Positions 1-9,601 of a DNA stretch of 31,897 nt are shown here, piece by piece. How positions within the stretch are numbered: position 1 is the first letter of the stretch; each line of letters starts with the position of its first letter. The notes beneath the pieces were generated by a model. The model saw only the letters and a program-made list of their open reading frames with translations, did no database searches and was not told where the DNA came from. The stretch comes from JAKACA01 sp050010115. Lineage in GTDB: Bacteria; Actinomycetota; Acidimicrobiia; Acidimicrobiales; Bog-793. The translations under genes were made by a program, and so were the position numbers. The DNA is taken from the NCBI GenBank assembly GCA_050010115.1, contig JBEKLQ010000040.1, forward strand, positions 1 through 31,897, written 5' to 3'.

Positions 1-1
1 G

Positions 2-373
2 CCGCGGTGGCCCACAATCGGCATCAAACTGTCGTCACTGCCGACACACTGGCCGGCGACGGAAGCTTGCCAGAGTGCACTGGCCGTCGGGATCCATTGC
101 GTTCGCACGATGATGAACGAGTGGGACAATTACGAGATCGACGCGACGACCGCGGCACGCACGATCTTCGTCGACAACGCCGGCCTCACTGCTACGGACT
201 TCGACCTGTCGCCCGCTCAGCAGAACCAACTGTTCGCCAACGGCGTGAACGCCGCCACCAGATTCGTGATGGAAATGTCCGCTGCCGGCCACGTTCCTCG
301 GAGCGCCCAAGAGTCCGGCGCGCACGTGCGCACTACGAGAGGGCCAATCGTCAGCCCGCACGCCCTGCCCTGA
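2..373 (+). CDS. Patatin-like phospholipase, C-terminal fragment (cut by window edge)
   Basis: Frame 2 is open from the first base to a TGA at 371-373, giving about 123 residues with no start in the window, so this is the 3' end of a longer gene. The tail has an 'RTIFVDNAGLTATDFDLS' stretch followed by a segment reading NQLFANGVNAATRFV. This matches the usual end of patatin-family lipases: a threonine/isoleucine-rich strand, 'G.. ATDFDLS', then a helix ending G..A...F. In that family a Ser-Asp dyad (GxSxG plus DGG/A) cleaves acyl chains from lipids; both motifs would lie upstream of the window and cannot be checked. The last 25 or so residues are Arg/His-rich and look poorly conserved. The assignment rests on the tail motif alone, so it is moderate. 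Confidence 0.55.
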   Translation, partial: PRWPTIGIKLSSLPTHWPATEACQSALAVGIHCVRTMMNEWDNYEIDATTAARTIFVDNAGLTATDFDLSPAQQNQLFANGVNAATRFVMEMSAAGHVPRSAQESGAHVRTTRGPIVSPHALP

Positions 374-394
374 TCGAAGCCGCTCGGCGCTCAG

Positions 395-1165
395 TCAGCT
401 CGCCAGCGTCGCGTGCATCTCCCACACGAGGATCTCCGCGGGATCACGGGCGGTGACGCGCTGGCCGCCGCTGCCGGTGAGTCGCACGGCGTCGCCCTCG
501 GCCAGAGGGCCGGCGCCTTCCAGCTCAACGCTGCCCCGGGGGACGAAGAAGTGGACGAACGGGGCGTCCGGCAAGCTGAGCTGCTCGCCCGGGTTCATCC
601 GGGCGGCGTGAAGGGCGGCGAAGCGATTCTTGATCCGGATAGCCGAGGCGCCATCGTGGCGGGGCATGCCGGACGCGACGGTCACGAGACCGCCGCGGAG
701 CAGCTCATCGTCTATCTCGAGCTGCTCGTAGCCAGGGGTGATCCTGGTCTCCTCGGGCACGACCCACATCTGGATGAAATGGACGGTCTCGTCGTGACTC
801 GGCCCGCCTTGGATGCGCCAGGAGTCGTTCTTCTCCGAGTGGCGGATGCCGGTACCAGCGCTCATGCGCTGCGCAAGCCCCGGATAGAGCACGCCGCTGT
901 TGCCCTCGGAGTCCTGGTGCACGAGCGAGCCCTGCAAGACCCAGGTCACGATCTCCATGTCCCGGTGAGGATGCGTCTCGAAGCCCGTCCCTGCCAGGAC
1001 GCGGTCGTCGTTGTTCACGAGGAGGAGACCGTGGTGGGTGTTGGTGCTGTCCCAGTGCGGGCCGAACGAGAACGAGTGCTTGGAATTGAGCCAGTCGATC
1101 TCGGTGGAAAAGCGCTTGCTTGCCCGCCGAATGTCGATCTCAGTCGCCAGCTTGCTTGTTCCCAT
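395..1165 (-). CDS. Pirin-family bicupin (quercetinase-like)
   Basis: A 256-residue pirin-family protein, the normal length for the YhhW/pirin group. The N-terminal cupin carries the metal site: His65 and His67 in 'THPHRDMEIVTW', then His109 and Glu111 in 'GTGIRHSE'. The spacing (2, 42, 2) is the same as that of the Fe/metal ligands of E. coli YhhW. Family members oxidise flavonols such as quercetin or act as redox-sensitive regulators; the real substrate here is unknown. The open frame extends upstream to 1240, but ATG 1165 is preferred because AAGGGA lies just before it and the protein then starts where relatives do. The gene lies 95 bp downstream of the CDF exporter on the same strand and could be co-transcribed, although the gap is AT-richer than its surroundings and may hold its own promoter. 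Confidence 0.9.
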   Translation of the reverse strand: MGTSKLATEIDIRRASKRFSTEIDWLNSKHSFSFGPHWDSTNTHHGLLLVNNDDRVLAGTGFETHPHRDMEIVTWVLQGSLVHQDSEGNSGVLYPGLAQRMSAGTGIRHSEKNDSWRIQGGPSHDETVHFIQMWVVPEETRITPGYEQLEIDDELLRGGLVTVASGMPRHDGASAIRIKNRFAALHAARMNPGEQLSLPDAPFVHFFVPRGSVELEGAGPLAEGDAVRLTGSGGQRVTARDPAEILVWEMHATLAS

Positions 1166-1260
1166 CGCGTCCCTTCGCTGTCTCGGTGATCGTTCCAACA
1201 TAGATGATGTATCAACTATTCCGCCCATCGCCGTACGCAACCGAGCGAGGCCGGATCCGC
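1166..1260 (-). promoter_or_regulatory. Possible promoter region of the pirin gene
   Basis: This 95-bp gap upstream of the pirin start holds an unusually AT-rich patch at about 1195-1222, including the short dyad TGATGTATCA (1205-1214) and, on the minus strand, a TATGTT that could be a -10 element (1197-1202). No convincing -35 is visible. A regulator site is possible, but this is weak. Confidence 0.2.
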
Positions 1261-2214
1261 TCAGTGACCTGCCGCCTCATGCTCGGTGTGGCCAGGTGGT
1301 TCCAGCTGGAACGTCGAGTGGTCGACGTCGAAGTGGCCCATGAGGCACGCCTGCAGCTCATCGAGAATCTGCGGCGCGTGGCCGTCGGCAAAACAATCCT
1401 CACTCACGACGACATGGGCCGATAGCGCCGGGAGGTCCGAAGTGACGACCCAGGCGTGGAGATCGTGGATATCGGTCACGTGTGTGGCCTGGAGGAGGTG
1501 TGCCCGGACGTCGGTGAGGTCCACAGCGGCCGGCGCCGCTTCGAGGAGCACTCGGCCGGAGTCCCGGAGCAGGTGATGGGCGGCCCGGACTATCAACAGC
1601 ACGATGACGAGGGAGGCGATGGCATCGGCCCGTGAGAAACCCGTCGTCACGATTACGACACCCGCGACGGCCGTGCCGATGAACGCCCACAAGTCGGTGA
1701 CGAGGTGAGCGAAAGCGCCGGCAACGTTGAGGCTCGTCCGGTTGGCCTTCGCCAGGACCCACGTCGCAAGGACATTCACGGCGATGCCGACGATGGCGAC
1801 GATGACCAGCACGGGGCCCTTCACTCCGGAGGGGTGGAGCAGGCGGTCGATGGCTTCGGCCGTGACGAGCGCGGCGATGATCAGCAAGGCGACACCGTTG
1901 ACTGCCGCTGAAAGGATCTCAGCTCGCTTGAAGCCGAAGGTCCAGACATCGGTGACTGGGCGTTCCGCCAGGCGTGTTGCCCAGATGGCGATTCCGAGCG
2001 CGCCGGCGTCGGTGAGCATGTGACCGGCGTCAGCCAGCAGGGCGAGCGAGCCGGCCAGGATCGCTGCGATCACCTCGCCCACGAGGAACGCTGTGATGAG
2101 CGCCAGTGCGGCCCCGAGGTACCGGCGATCGGCCTGGCGGGAGGGTACGTGGACGTGCGGTGGCGCGCCGCGGCGAGCGTTCGAGCGCCCGGCGAACGTA
2201 CCAACCCGCCGCAT
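1261..2214 (-). CDS. Cation diffusion facilitator (CDF), CzcD/ZnT-type metal exporter
   Basis: A 317-residue inner-membrane metal/proton antiporter, most likely for Zn2+ (possibly Cd2+ or Co2+). Six hydrophobic helices are visible. The metal site is formed by His65 and Asp69 on helix 2 ('DAGHMLTDAGALG') and His170 and Asp174 on helix 5 ('HLVTDLW'). This HxxxD/HxxxD pair is the mark of Zn-preferring members. After the last helix comes the cytosolic domain of about 85 residues with 'VTDIHDLHAWVVTSD' and a His-rich end, as in CzcD. The His-rich N-terminal segment 'PPHVHVPSRQ' may add metal binding. The start is uncertain: ATG 2214 has no clear ribosome binding site, and a GTG a little downstream is possible. 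The gene stands between the large beta-rich operon and pirin on the same strand; no metal-regulator gene is adjacent. Confidence 0.92.
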   Translation of the reverse strand: MRRVGTFAGRSNARRGAPPHVHVPSRQADRRYLGAALALITAFLVGEVIAAILAGSLALLADAGHMLTDAGALGIAIWATRLAERPVTDVWTFGFKRAEILSAAVNGVALLIIAALVTAEAIDRLLHPSGVKGPVLVIVAIVGIAVNVLATWVLAKANRTSLNVAGAFAHLVTDLWAFIGTAVAGVVIVTTGFSRADAIASLVIVLLIVRAAHHLLRDSGRVLLEAAPAAVDLTDVRAHLLQATHVTDIHDLHAWVVTSDLPALSAHVVVSEDCFADGHAPQILDELQACLMGHFDVDHSTFQLEPPGHTEHEAAGH

Positions 2215-2256
2215 GTACAGGAACGTTAGCCCGGGCGATGGACGACGCCCCGGCGC

Positions 2257-5200
2257 TCAGATAATCAGCGTGTCCAGGTAGACGATGCGGGACGCGTAGG
2301 TCGGAACGCCGCCCGGTGGCTCGTAGAGGTAGTACTCCGTCTCGGTCAACCGGATGCGCATTGACTCGGACCCTCGCGCGGCCGGCAGGGTCACCGTGCC
2401 GGACCAGGTGAACGAGTAGTTGGGCGACTCGCTTGCTCCCAGCGTCACCGTCGAGCCGGGGGTGTCCACCCACTGCAGGTCAGGATCGCTGACACCGCTC
2501 AACTGGGTTTGCACGGTCGCCGTCATCGAGCTGGGCGGCAGGCCGAGCGGCGATCCAGCAGCTTCGCCGACGCCCGAGAGCGTCACGGCGACGGTCGTTG
2601 AGGTCGGGAAGGTCAGCGATGCGAACCGGTTGGGCGCGACCTGCACGAAATCGGCCACGGCGACGCGCGAGACCTCGTAGCCGGCGAGTGAATTCGGCTG
2701 GTAGCGCACGAGCCCCAAGCGGATGAAGGGGAAGTACGAGTACACCTCCGAAAGCGACGTGTCGATCTCGATGTCCGCGTACCAGAGGAAGTGATTTGTG
2801 CCCTCCCACTGGACGGAGTGGCCGGCGATGGAGACGTTGGTGCCGGTCTGACCGGCCGTCTCCTCGAGGGTGATACTCGTGACGGTCGATTCCGCCAGAA
2901 GGAAGTCGGTGAGGAGCGGCGGCTTCAACTGGAGGTTTGTCGTGCGGATCGGGTCGCGGCCATAGCCGGTCACGAAGGGGGCCAGGGTTGGCGGGGGCGG
3001 CGCCCCGAACCCGCCCGGCCAGATCACGACACCCAACTGCTCGCCATCGCCCGAGGAGTACCAAGGCCGGTCGAGGTAGACACGCAGAGCGTTCCCGGTC
3101 CGCGTGCTCGTCACCGTGCTCGAGGTGGAGCTCGTGTCGAATGAGAAGATCGGCAGGATGTAGGCGATCTCCGGCGCTGCCGGGCGTGCCGTGCTCACGA
3201 CTGCGAGCGGGACAACCGGGCTGACGTTGGTCACCGGTGGCGCTACGTAACGCACGTCCACCGGGCCACTGATGGCGCTGCCGGCTGTCAACATGAGCGT
3301 GCCGGCCACGTCGTCCTCGATGTAGTCGACACCGGGCTGGTACGTGACGGTGGTCTGCTGCGGAGGCGTCCCGACCATCAGGGTGGCGGAGACGACCGTG
3401 GCGCCGGTGGCGAGGCCCCCGGCGTTGATCGTCGTGGGCGTCGAGGTGTTCAACGTGACGTTGGCGTATTCCTGGAAGTACTCCAGATAGCGAGACGTCA
3501 CCTGCGCCTGGTAGTTCACGAGGCGGTACTTCGTGTCGCCGAAGTCGTGGCGAACGTCGCTGACCGTGATCGACTGCGGCACCGGGTCGGCCAGTTGCAA
3601 CGGTAGGTCGGCGAGGTGGGCATTTCCCGGCAGGGACACGGCGCCGGCCGGGTTCGTGCCGTCGTCGAATGGTGTCGTCCACGACGAGAGCAGGTCCACC
3701 TTGGAGCTGCCACCGAAGTCGACATCGATAGTGCCGGAGAAGAGCTCGTAGGTCTTGCCCGGCAGACGGGGCTGGATTGACGCGGCGGTGATTGCCGGCG
3801 GGTTCGGCGTCCGTACCGCGTGGACGAACGTCACCTCCTGGTACGGCGTGAACATCCAGTGCTGGCCGGTCGTGATGTCGGACTGCAGCGCTGCGGTGGC
3901 GAGGCCGGCGTCCTGGAGCCAGCGCCACAGAGTCATCAGCGGGAGGTCGCCGAGATGCAAGTAGGCCGACAGCCGGCTCGTCGTGATCGTGCCGGCTGGC
4001 GCGTGGACGTTGAGGACGTTCCCGGACGACGACTTCGCGAGCTTTGGCTTCGCGGTCCCGGCGTGGAACACGATCCGAAGTGGCCGCACCGCCGGCCATT
4101 TCGAGCCGGCAGCGAACGACACCTGGAACGGCAGGCCGCCTGCGACCGAGCCGGGCAGGTTCTGGAAGGAGGCGCCACGGGCGAACAACTCCGGCAGGTA
4201 CGGGCATCCGAGGTTTGTCGACGGGTAGTAGTAGACCTGCTCCGGCCACAGGCTGTTGACCCAACTCGTGTCCGCCACGCCGCCGAGGTCGCTGACCACC
4301 GACGGGGACGCGTAGGTGAGCCCCACCGAATTGGCGATGAGGTCGTACGTCGCTGCTGAGCCGCTCGGCAGCCCACCGACATCGAAGAGGCCGTGCGCCT
4401 CGGCCATTTCCGCGGCCAGCGACGGGGGCACCACGTGACGGGTGTTCGGCACGACCGAGCTCGGCGGTGTCTTGTACGTCTCGCTACGGATCACGATGTT
4501 GAGCAGGTGCTCGCCGGGCGTGCGGGCGGCCGCTGGGATGCATACCGGTGTGGCGATCGGCTCGCAACGTCCGTAGGTCAACGGAGGGCTAGCGTACGTG
4601 AGCGAGGAGGCTGGAGCGGCGGACGAGAAGACGAGGCTGTTACCGGCGAGGTCGACGGCGCGCGCCCGGAACCGGTAGACGCGTCCGAACCGCAACAGTG
4701 GCAAGGTGTGGGGTGCGGGCGCGTGGGCGATCTGGAGCGGGAAAGCGGTGGGGTTGGTTGCGTTGTACGGGTTCGGCGCGGCGGTGTTCGAGTCCTCGGC
4801 CCAGTGCATTCCCGGGCGGTCCGCGACGAGCGAATAGCCGGCCCAGCGGCACAAGGATTCGTGGAGGTACAGGTCGCTCGTCGGGTGCACACTCGGCGGC
4901 GACTGCGTCAGGCTCAGCTCGACCCAGCCTTCGTCGAAGGGCGCGCCCGTCTCGCCTGGTCCCGGGCCGGGGGTGCCTGGGTTGCCGCTGGGAAGGGAGA
5001 TCGTCTGTGCCGAGGGCGAGGTGCCGATCACGTAGCCGAGCGGCGCGGAGCCGCCGTAAACCGTGCCGGCGGCCACGCGGGCGCAGAGTTGGTACCACTT
5101 GTTCGTCGTCTCATCGAGCGCATCGATCCGGTAGCCCTGGGTGACGTCCTCGGCGTAGAGCGCCACTGGCGAGAGGGAGGTCAGGAGCGAGTTCAGTGAC

Positions 5201-6360
5201 CCTTCCCCGGTCTGGTCGTTCGCGAACTCAGCCGCCGTGCCCGTGTGCACCAGCGTGACACCGCCGGACCGCAATGACGGGACCGCATAGTTCATGGGCG
5301 TGCTGAGCGATGGCTTGACGGTCACGGCGTTCGTGATGCCCTGGACGAAGTTGAGCGATTTGATCGCCCCGCCGTCGAGGTCCACTTCGGTGAGCGGGTA
5401 GATCGGCTCACCGGTGGCAAGCGTGTCGCTCAAGCGCAAGAGGCCGCTGTTGATCAACGGGTTCGTGGTGCGGGGCGCGGCGATGAACGTCGCCGACGTC
5501 GCCTGCACCGCCGGGAGCGAATTCTTAGTCGCAGTCGCCGGGGTGAGCAGCGGAGTCCACGTCGGCGTCACGCTGACTCCGACTGTGGCCGGCAGCCCGC
5601 TCGGCAGGGCCACCTGGAGGTCGAAGACGAGGCCGAATGCCCGCAGGAGTACCGGGTACTTGCCGAGCGTGCTCACCATCTGGTGGAAGTCTGGTTGCGT
5701 GGGCTGCGGCGGAGGTTCGGTGCCGTTGCCGAGAGGCTGGCTGTACAGCCAAGCCTGCATGACGTCGGTCGCAGGGTCGGGACTGCCCGGTGGGATCGCG
5801 CCCCCACTCGAGGTCAGCGCTGAGTTGATCTGCTGGATCACGGCGGCTTGCGCCTGCTGGTTGATGGGAAGCTGTCCGAACCACTGCGGCGCGGTCGGGC
5901 CGATCAGGGCGGAGTACGACGGGTAGTCGGTCGGGTACTGCGAGGCGATCTGGGAGTAGGTGTTGTAGAGGAAGTTGCGGACGTTGTACGCCGGGTACGA
6001 GCGGATGAGCCGCCCGGCGAAGCTGGAGAAGGTATTGGCGGGAAGGACCTCGGTCGAGCTGTTGAACAACAGGCTCCACAGCTGGGACGACGTCACGCCC
6101 GTCGGTAGCGGCACGGGGGGAGGCACGACCGTCACCTGGCTGGCGGGAATCGTGACGGTGCCGATGTTGACGGCGAAGCTCACCTTCGTCGCAGGCCAGT
6201 CAAGCCAGTCGGAGTACGCGCCGAGCTTCTGGGCGGCATTCGAGGACGACATCAGTCGCGGGGAAACGATGACCGACAGCTGCAACACGTTCGGGTTGCC
6301 CGGCAGCGTCCCGTTCGGGAGCGCCGTCCAGATGAGGAACTGGCTGGGGACGGGTTTCAT
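2257..6360 (-). CDS. Very large beta-rich protein of unknown function (partner of the 6380-9601 gene)
   Basis: A 1367-residue protein with no function I can assign. It starts at ATG 6360 with GAGGAG eight bases upstream, only 19 bp after its upstream neighbour, so the two form an operon. It has no signal peptide or membrane helix. Composition is rich in Thr, Ser, Pro, Val and Gly, suggesting stacked beta-sandwiches. Distinctive stretches are 'FLIWTALPNGTLPG' near the N-terminus; 'VYRFRARAVDLAGNS', fibronectin-III-like, in the middle; 'RPWYSSGDGEQLGVVIWP' from about residue 1098; and 'PFIRLGLVRYQPNSLAGYEV' from about residue 1211, followed by 'VADFVQVAPNR'. These look like conserved family signatures rather than random sequence, and I have the impression of similar large paired proteins in other soil bacteria, but cannot verify it. 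With no export signal of its own, it may stay in the cytosol or be carried out bound to its Tat-type partner. Confidence 0.85.
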   Translation of the reverse strand: MKPVPSQFLIWTALPNGTLPGNPNVLQLSVIVSPRLMSSSNAAQKLGAYSDWLDWPATKVSFAVNIGTVTIPASQVTVVPPPVPLPTGVTSSQLWSLLFNSSTEVLPANTFSSFAGRLIRSYPAYNVRNFLYNTYSQIASQYPTDYPSYSALIGPTAPQWFGQLPINQQAQAAVIQQINSALTSSGGAIPPGSPDPATDVMQAWLYSQPLGNGTEPPPQPTQPDFHQMVSTLGKYPVLLRAFGLVFDLQVALPSGLPATVGVSVTPTWTPLLTPATATKNSLPAVQATSATFIAAPRTTNPLINSGLLRLSDTLATGEPIYPLTEVDLDGGAIKSLNFVQGITNAVTVKPSLSTPMNYAVPSLRSGGVTLVHTGTAAEFANDQTGEGSLNSLLTSLSPVALYAEDVTQGYRIDALDETTNKWYQLCARVAAGTVYGGSAPLGYVIGTSPSAQTISLPSGNPGTPGPGPGETGAPFDEGWVELSLTQSPPSVHPTSDLYLHESLCRWAGYSLVADRPGMHWAEDSNTAAPNPYNATNPTAFPLQIAHAPAPHTLPLLRFGRVYRFRARAVDLAGNSLVFSSAAPASSLTYASPPLTYGRCEPIATPVCIPAAARTPGEHLLNIVIRSETYKTPPSSVVPNTRHVVPPSLAAEMAEAHGLFDVGGLPSGSAATYDLIANSVGLTYASPSVVSDLGGVADTSWVNSLWPEQVYYYPSTNLGCPYLPELFARGASFQNLPGSVAGGLPFQVSFAAGSKWPAVRPLRIVFHAGTAKPKLAKSSSGNVLNVHAPAGTITTSRLSAYLHLGDLPLMTLWRWLQDAGLATAALQSDITTGQHWMFTPYQEVTFVHAVRTPNPPAITAASIQPRLPGKTYELFSGTIDVDFGGSSKVDLLSSWTTPFDDGTNPAGAVSLPGNAHLADLPLQLADPVPQSITVSDVRHDFGDTKYRLVNYQAQVTSRYLEYFQEYANVTLNTSTPTTINAGGLATGATVVSATLMVGTPPQQTTVTYQPGVDYIEDDVAGTLMLTAGSAISGPVDVRYVAPPVTNVSPVVPLAVVSTARPAAPEIAYILPIFSFDTSSTSSTVTSTRTGNALRVYLDRPWYSSGDGEQLGVVIWPGGFGAPPPPTLAPFVTGYGRDPIRTTNLQLKPPLLTDFLLAESTVTSITLEETAGQTGTNVSIAGHSVQWEGTNHFLWYADIEIDTSLSEVYSYFPFIRLGLVRYQPNSLAGYEVSRVAVADFVQVAPNRFASLTFPTSTTVAVTLSGVGEAAGSPLGLPPSSMTATVQTQLSGVSDPDLQWVDTPGSTVTLGASESPNYSFTWSGTVTLPAARGSESMRIRLTETEYYLYEPPGGVPTYASRIVYLDTLII

Positions 6361-6379
6361 GCTGGTCGCTCCTCGATGG

Positions 6380-9300
6380 TCACGCGAACGACGCGCAGTA
6401 GTTGGACCAGTCAGTCGCTGAGATGGCCGTGGCGAACGGGATTACCGGGTCACTGCTCGAGAGCTGCTTCGTGACCGTGAGATCGACGCTGGCTGAGAAG
6501 CACAGGACGCTCACCGTGACGGTCACGGTGGCCGTCCCGTAGGCATCACCAGGCGGGGCTTGGTAGGTCAGGCCGAGATAGAAGACGATCGAGATCGAGA
6601 TGATGCCGAGCACTTCGAGGTTGCCGCTCGCCTTGAAGTAGCCGGTCAGGGTGATCGAGTCTGTGGCGAGCGCAAAGTAGATCCCGACCATGACCGAGAC
6701 GCCACCGCTGGCGACGCCGAGGTCGAGCGAGATGCTCGCGCCGAACTCCAACCCGACCTCGACGAGCTCGATGCCGTCAGCCCCGAGGCTGATCGCGAAC
6801 CAGCCGCCGCCGGTGAAGAAGTAGATCGACAACAGGAAGGGGTTGTCCCTCGTGCAGAAGTTCACCGTCAAACGAACGGGCTGGCCAGTGAAAGGGATGT
6901 TCAGCGAACCGCCGAGGGACAGGTTCTCGAGGGCGAAGACTCCGATGCTGATGCTCGGCAACGAGACGGTGTAGCTGGCTGTGATCCCGCTCGGCTCGAT
7001 GTCGATGCTCGGGCCGCCGAGCGACGCGAACAGCTGTTCGAAATCCTGGATGAACGACAGCGCTCCGATGAACGTGACCGTGTCGACATTGACCTGGACG
7101 TCCGACTTGGATCCCGTGCGCTGGCTGAAATGCACGTTCGTGAAGTGGATCTGCACGCAAGGCGCCGAGTCGCCAAAAAGCTTAAGCGTGAAGTTCGACA
7201 GCTCTCCGTCGATTGTGGAGGTCGGAGGTGAGCCGTCGAGCGGCGTGTTGATGAGGACGTGGATCTTGAGGCCGTTGGTGTCCGCCGGCTGGAAGAGGTT
7301 GTCGAGCGCAGCACCGATCGTCGGCGTCCAGTCGATGGTCGTCTTCACGGCGACAGGAGCGGTCTGGCCGCTCTTGTAGACCGGCACGCTGTTGATCGTG
7401 GGTGACTGATTCCCGGCGCTCGGGCTGTCCGTCGGGCTGGGGCCGGGGCGCATCGGGCCAGCGACCAGCGCCAGTATGTCCGAGAGCGAGATGGCGCCGA
7501 GGATCTTGGCATCGAGACCGGCGAAGAACGTCGCCGGATTGAACTTGCCTGCGAGCAGGTCAGCGATGTCCGACACGGGCCCGAGATCCCGGGCGAACCC
7601 GCGGACGTTGAAGTTCGGTGCGACGAGGCCGCCTGACTGGCTGGAGCCGGCCTGGGCGGACTGCGAGCCGCCCTTCGTGAAGTTCAACGCAGGCGCATTC
7701 GTCTTCCCGAACGTCAGGAACACCTCCGGCACTCCCGACGGGTACGGCAGGCCGTTCGGTAGGTACGTCGTCGTCTCATAGAGCACCTGCGAGCCGCTTC
7801 CCGTGGCGTCGTCACCCGCCGACGCCGTGAGCGCCGCGACTGCCGGAAGGCGCACATAGGCGCCGTACTTGGCCGAGAGCACGGGGTACCACGGCGGCGA
7901 AGTGGGCGACGCGCTGCCGTTCCAGGTCTGCTGGCCGAACGGAGCGGTGTCGAGGACGATCGAATCGACGTGCAGAGCGGTGGCACCCGGCTTGGACGAC
8001 GTCGGCGGGGCGAAGGCGAGCAACTGGCCGCCGAGCGACGGGCTGCGCCAGACCAAGTTCTTGCTGCTCGTGTAGTTGGCGGCGATGTTGTTCGTGTCGG
8101 TCTGGCCGACACCCTCGGCCACCCAGATCGCCCAGGCCGTGAAGTCGACGGTGCGGCCCTCGATGTCGGTGCCGACGAACGCGAACGGGAACGGCGAGCC
8201 TTCGACGTTGATCCAGATGGCCGTGGTGTCTGCCACCTTGGGAGAACCGAGATTCACGCTCGGCGACCCGGGGTTGCCCTTCGTGCCGACCGGATCGATG
8301 GGCGGTGTGGTGAGGGTCTTCGCCTTGATGGACGCGAACGGGTTCTGGCGGCCGCCGAAAGCCTGGGGAACGGCACCGGTGTCCAGGTAGGGGTAGGTCA
8401 CGAGCGGTTCCGTAATCTCGACGGTGGTGCGCTGGACGAGGTAGGCGACAGTGTCGCCGCTCGGCGACACTTGGAACTCACGATCGGTCGTCTGAATCAG
8501 GACAGCCCGATGGCCGAACGGGTAGAGGTAGCCCGCGAGGACGACCCGGACGAAACTGTCTCGCCCGGTGCTCATCCGGTGTTTCCACGAGACGAGGTCC
8601 GCGACCTGACTCGAATACGTGCCCTCGATATCGGCCGACACGCCGAAGGGCGTCAACATGAAGAGCTTCGCCAACGCAGGCGTGCCGTCGGTCGGAACCC
8701 CGTTGACGGAAAATGCCCGGGACGAGAGGGCGACCAGATCGAGGCGGAACTGGTTCGTGCCGGCGTCTGTCAACGAGGTGTTGAACGGGTCGCTGGTAAG
8801 CCCACCCCCGGTCACGCTGTAGTTCGGCGTCCAGACGGCGTAAATCAGCGGCGTGAAGACGGGGAGGCCCGGCTCGAGACGAGCCTGCCAGAGCTCGGTC
8901 CAGGTCCCGTTGGCGATCGGCGCGGTCGGCGAATCCCATTGGGATACCGGATCGGGCGCGACGAGGAGTTGCCAAGCCATCTCGATGTACGTGAGCGGCG
9001 GGCTGGTCGACGTCGGTGGGCCGGTCGGATCAGTGGCTGCGACGGTTGCTCCGCTGGTCGACACCGCCGGTAGCAGCTTCGACATCGAGTCCCAACCGAG
9101 CAATCCGGCGGTCGTATAGGGGATGCCAGCGCTCGGCACCTGAAACGCCAGCTGGCTCGGGCCGGAGGCGAGCGCCTGCACGGGGGTGGTGGGCCACGAG
9201 GCGGGCGGCTTGCTGCCGACGGGCAGGGCGTACTCCGCTATCGACTGGAACGGGAAGACCGCCACGAGCCACGAAGCGGTGCTCGTCGAGATCGGGACGA

Positions 9301-9601
9301 GCATGGGAGTCGCGCCCGAGGTGTCGAGCTCGAGGTTGTACAAGTCGAATCGGAGGTTCAGCAGATCCTCGCGCCGGTACAGGTAGACCTGGAGGCTTGG
9401 TGCGAGGGCTGAGCCGGTCAGTTGCCCAAGCTGGCCGGCGGCGGCCTCGAGCATGGCGAGACGTTGGGTGACGGTGCGCTCGTCGGCAGCCGCGAGCGCG
9501 CGTAGACGGAGGACCTTCGGTCCGAACCCCGCCACCAGCCCTGTCCCACCAAAGATCTTGAGAGCACTCCGACGCGAAATCTTGCGAGCGTCGTCCCCCA
9601 T
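6380..9601 (-). CDS. Large Tat-type exported protein of unknown function
   Basis: A 1073-residue protein. The start at ATG 9601 is set by an excellent GGGGAGG ribosome binding site 8-9 bases upstream; the frame is open further but Arg-rich and non-conserved there. The N-terminus has a twin-arginine motif, 'SRRSALKIFGG' (residues 9-19), followed by a mildly hydrophobic stretch and 'LAAADE', consistent with a Tat signal or Tat-dependent anchor, although the hydrophobic core is interrupted by Lys and Arg. The middle is Thr/Ser/Pro-rich and probably beta-sandwich. From about residue 800 and especially 931-1073 ('GGGWFAISLGADGIELVE', 'DLGVASGGVSVMVGIYF') hydrophobic and polar residues alternate as in long amphipathic beta-strands; this could be a beta-groove or barrel-like domain. 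It is the first gene of a two-gene operon with the 1367-residue protein and diverges from a secreted propeller. Function unknown. Confidence 0.85.
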   Translation of the reverse strand: MGDDARKISRRSALKIFGGTGLVAGFGPKVLRLRALAAADERTVTQRLAMLEAAAGQLGQLTGSALAPSLQVYLYRREDLLNLRFDLYNLELDTSGATPMLVPISTSTASWLVAVFPFQSIAEYALPVGSKPPASWPTTPVQALASGPSQLAFQVPSAGIPYTTAGLLGWDSMSKLLPAVSTSGATVAATDPTGPPTSTSPPLTYIEMAWQLLVAPDPVSQWDSPTAPIANGTWTELWQARLEPGLPVFTPLIYAVWTPNYSVTGGGLTSDPFNTSLTDAGTNQFRLDLVALSSRAFSVNGVPTDGTPALAKLFMLTPFGVSADIEGTYSSQVADLVSWKHRMSTGRDSFVRVVLAGYLYPFGHRAVLIQTTDREFQVSPSGDTVAYLVQRTTVEITEPLVTYPYLDTGAVPQAFGGRQNPFASIKAKTLTTPPIDPVGTKGNPGSPSVNLGSPKVADTTAIWINVEGSPFPFAFVGTDIEGRTVDFTAWAIWVAEGVGQTDTNNIAANYTSSKNLVWRSPSLGGQLLAFAPPTSSKPGATALHVDSIVLDTAPFGQQTWNGSASPTSPPWYPVLSAKYGAYVRLPAVAALTASAGDDATGSGSQVLYETTTYLPNGLPYPSGVPEVFLTFGKTNAPALNFTKGGSQSAQAGSSQSGGLVAPNFNVRGFARDLGPVSDIADLLAGKFNPATFFAGLDAKILGAISLSDILALVAGPMRPGPSPTDSPSAGNQSPTINSVPVYKSGQTAPVAVKTTIDWTPTIGAALDNLFQPADTNGLKIHVLINTPLDGSPPTSTIDGELSNFTLKLFGDSAPCVQIHFTNVHFSQRTGSKSDVQVNVDTVTFIGALSFIQDFEQLFASLGGPSIDIEPSGITASYTVSLPSISIGVFALENLSLGGSLNIPFTGQPVRLTVNFCTRDNPFLLSIYFFTGGGWFAISLGADGIELVEVGLEFGASISLDLGVASGGVSVMVGIYFALATDSITLTGYFKASGNLEVLGIISISIVFYLGLTYQAPPGDAYGTATVTVTVSVLCFSASVDLTVTKQLSSSDPVIPFATAISATDWSNYCASFA

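Noticed and set aside
413..1189. 258-aa plus-strand frame opposite the pirin gene
   Set aside because: Antisense shadow of a well-supported gene; composition Arg/Gly/Ala-rich without motifs.
2480..4264. 594-aa open frame on the minus strand inside the 1367-aa gene
   Set aside because: It is another frame of the same GC-rich strand, Arg/Pro/His-rich, with no motifs; the 1367-aa frame has a good start and a coherent beta-rich sequence.
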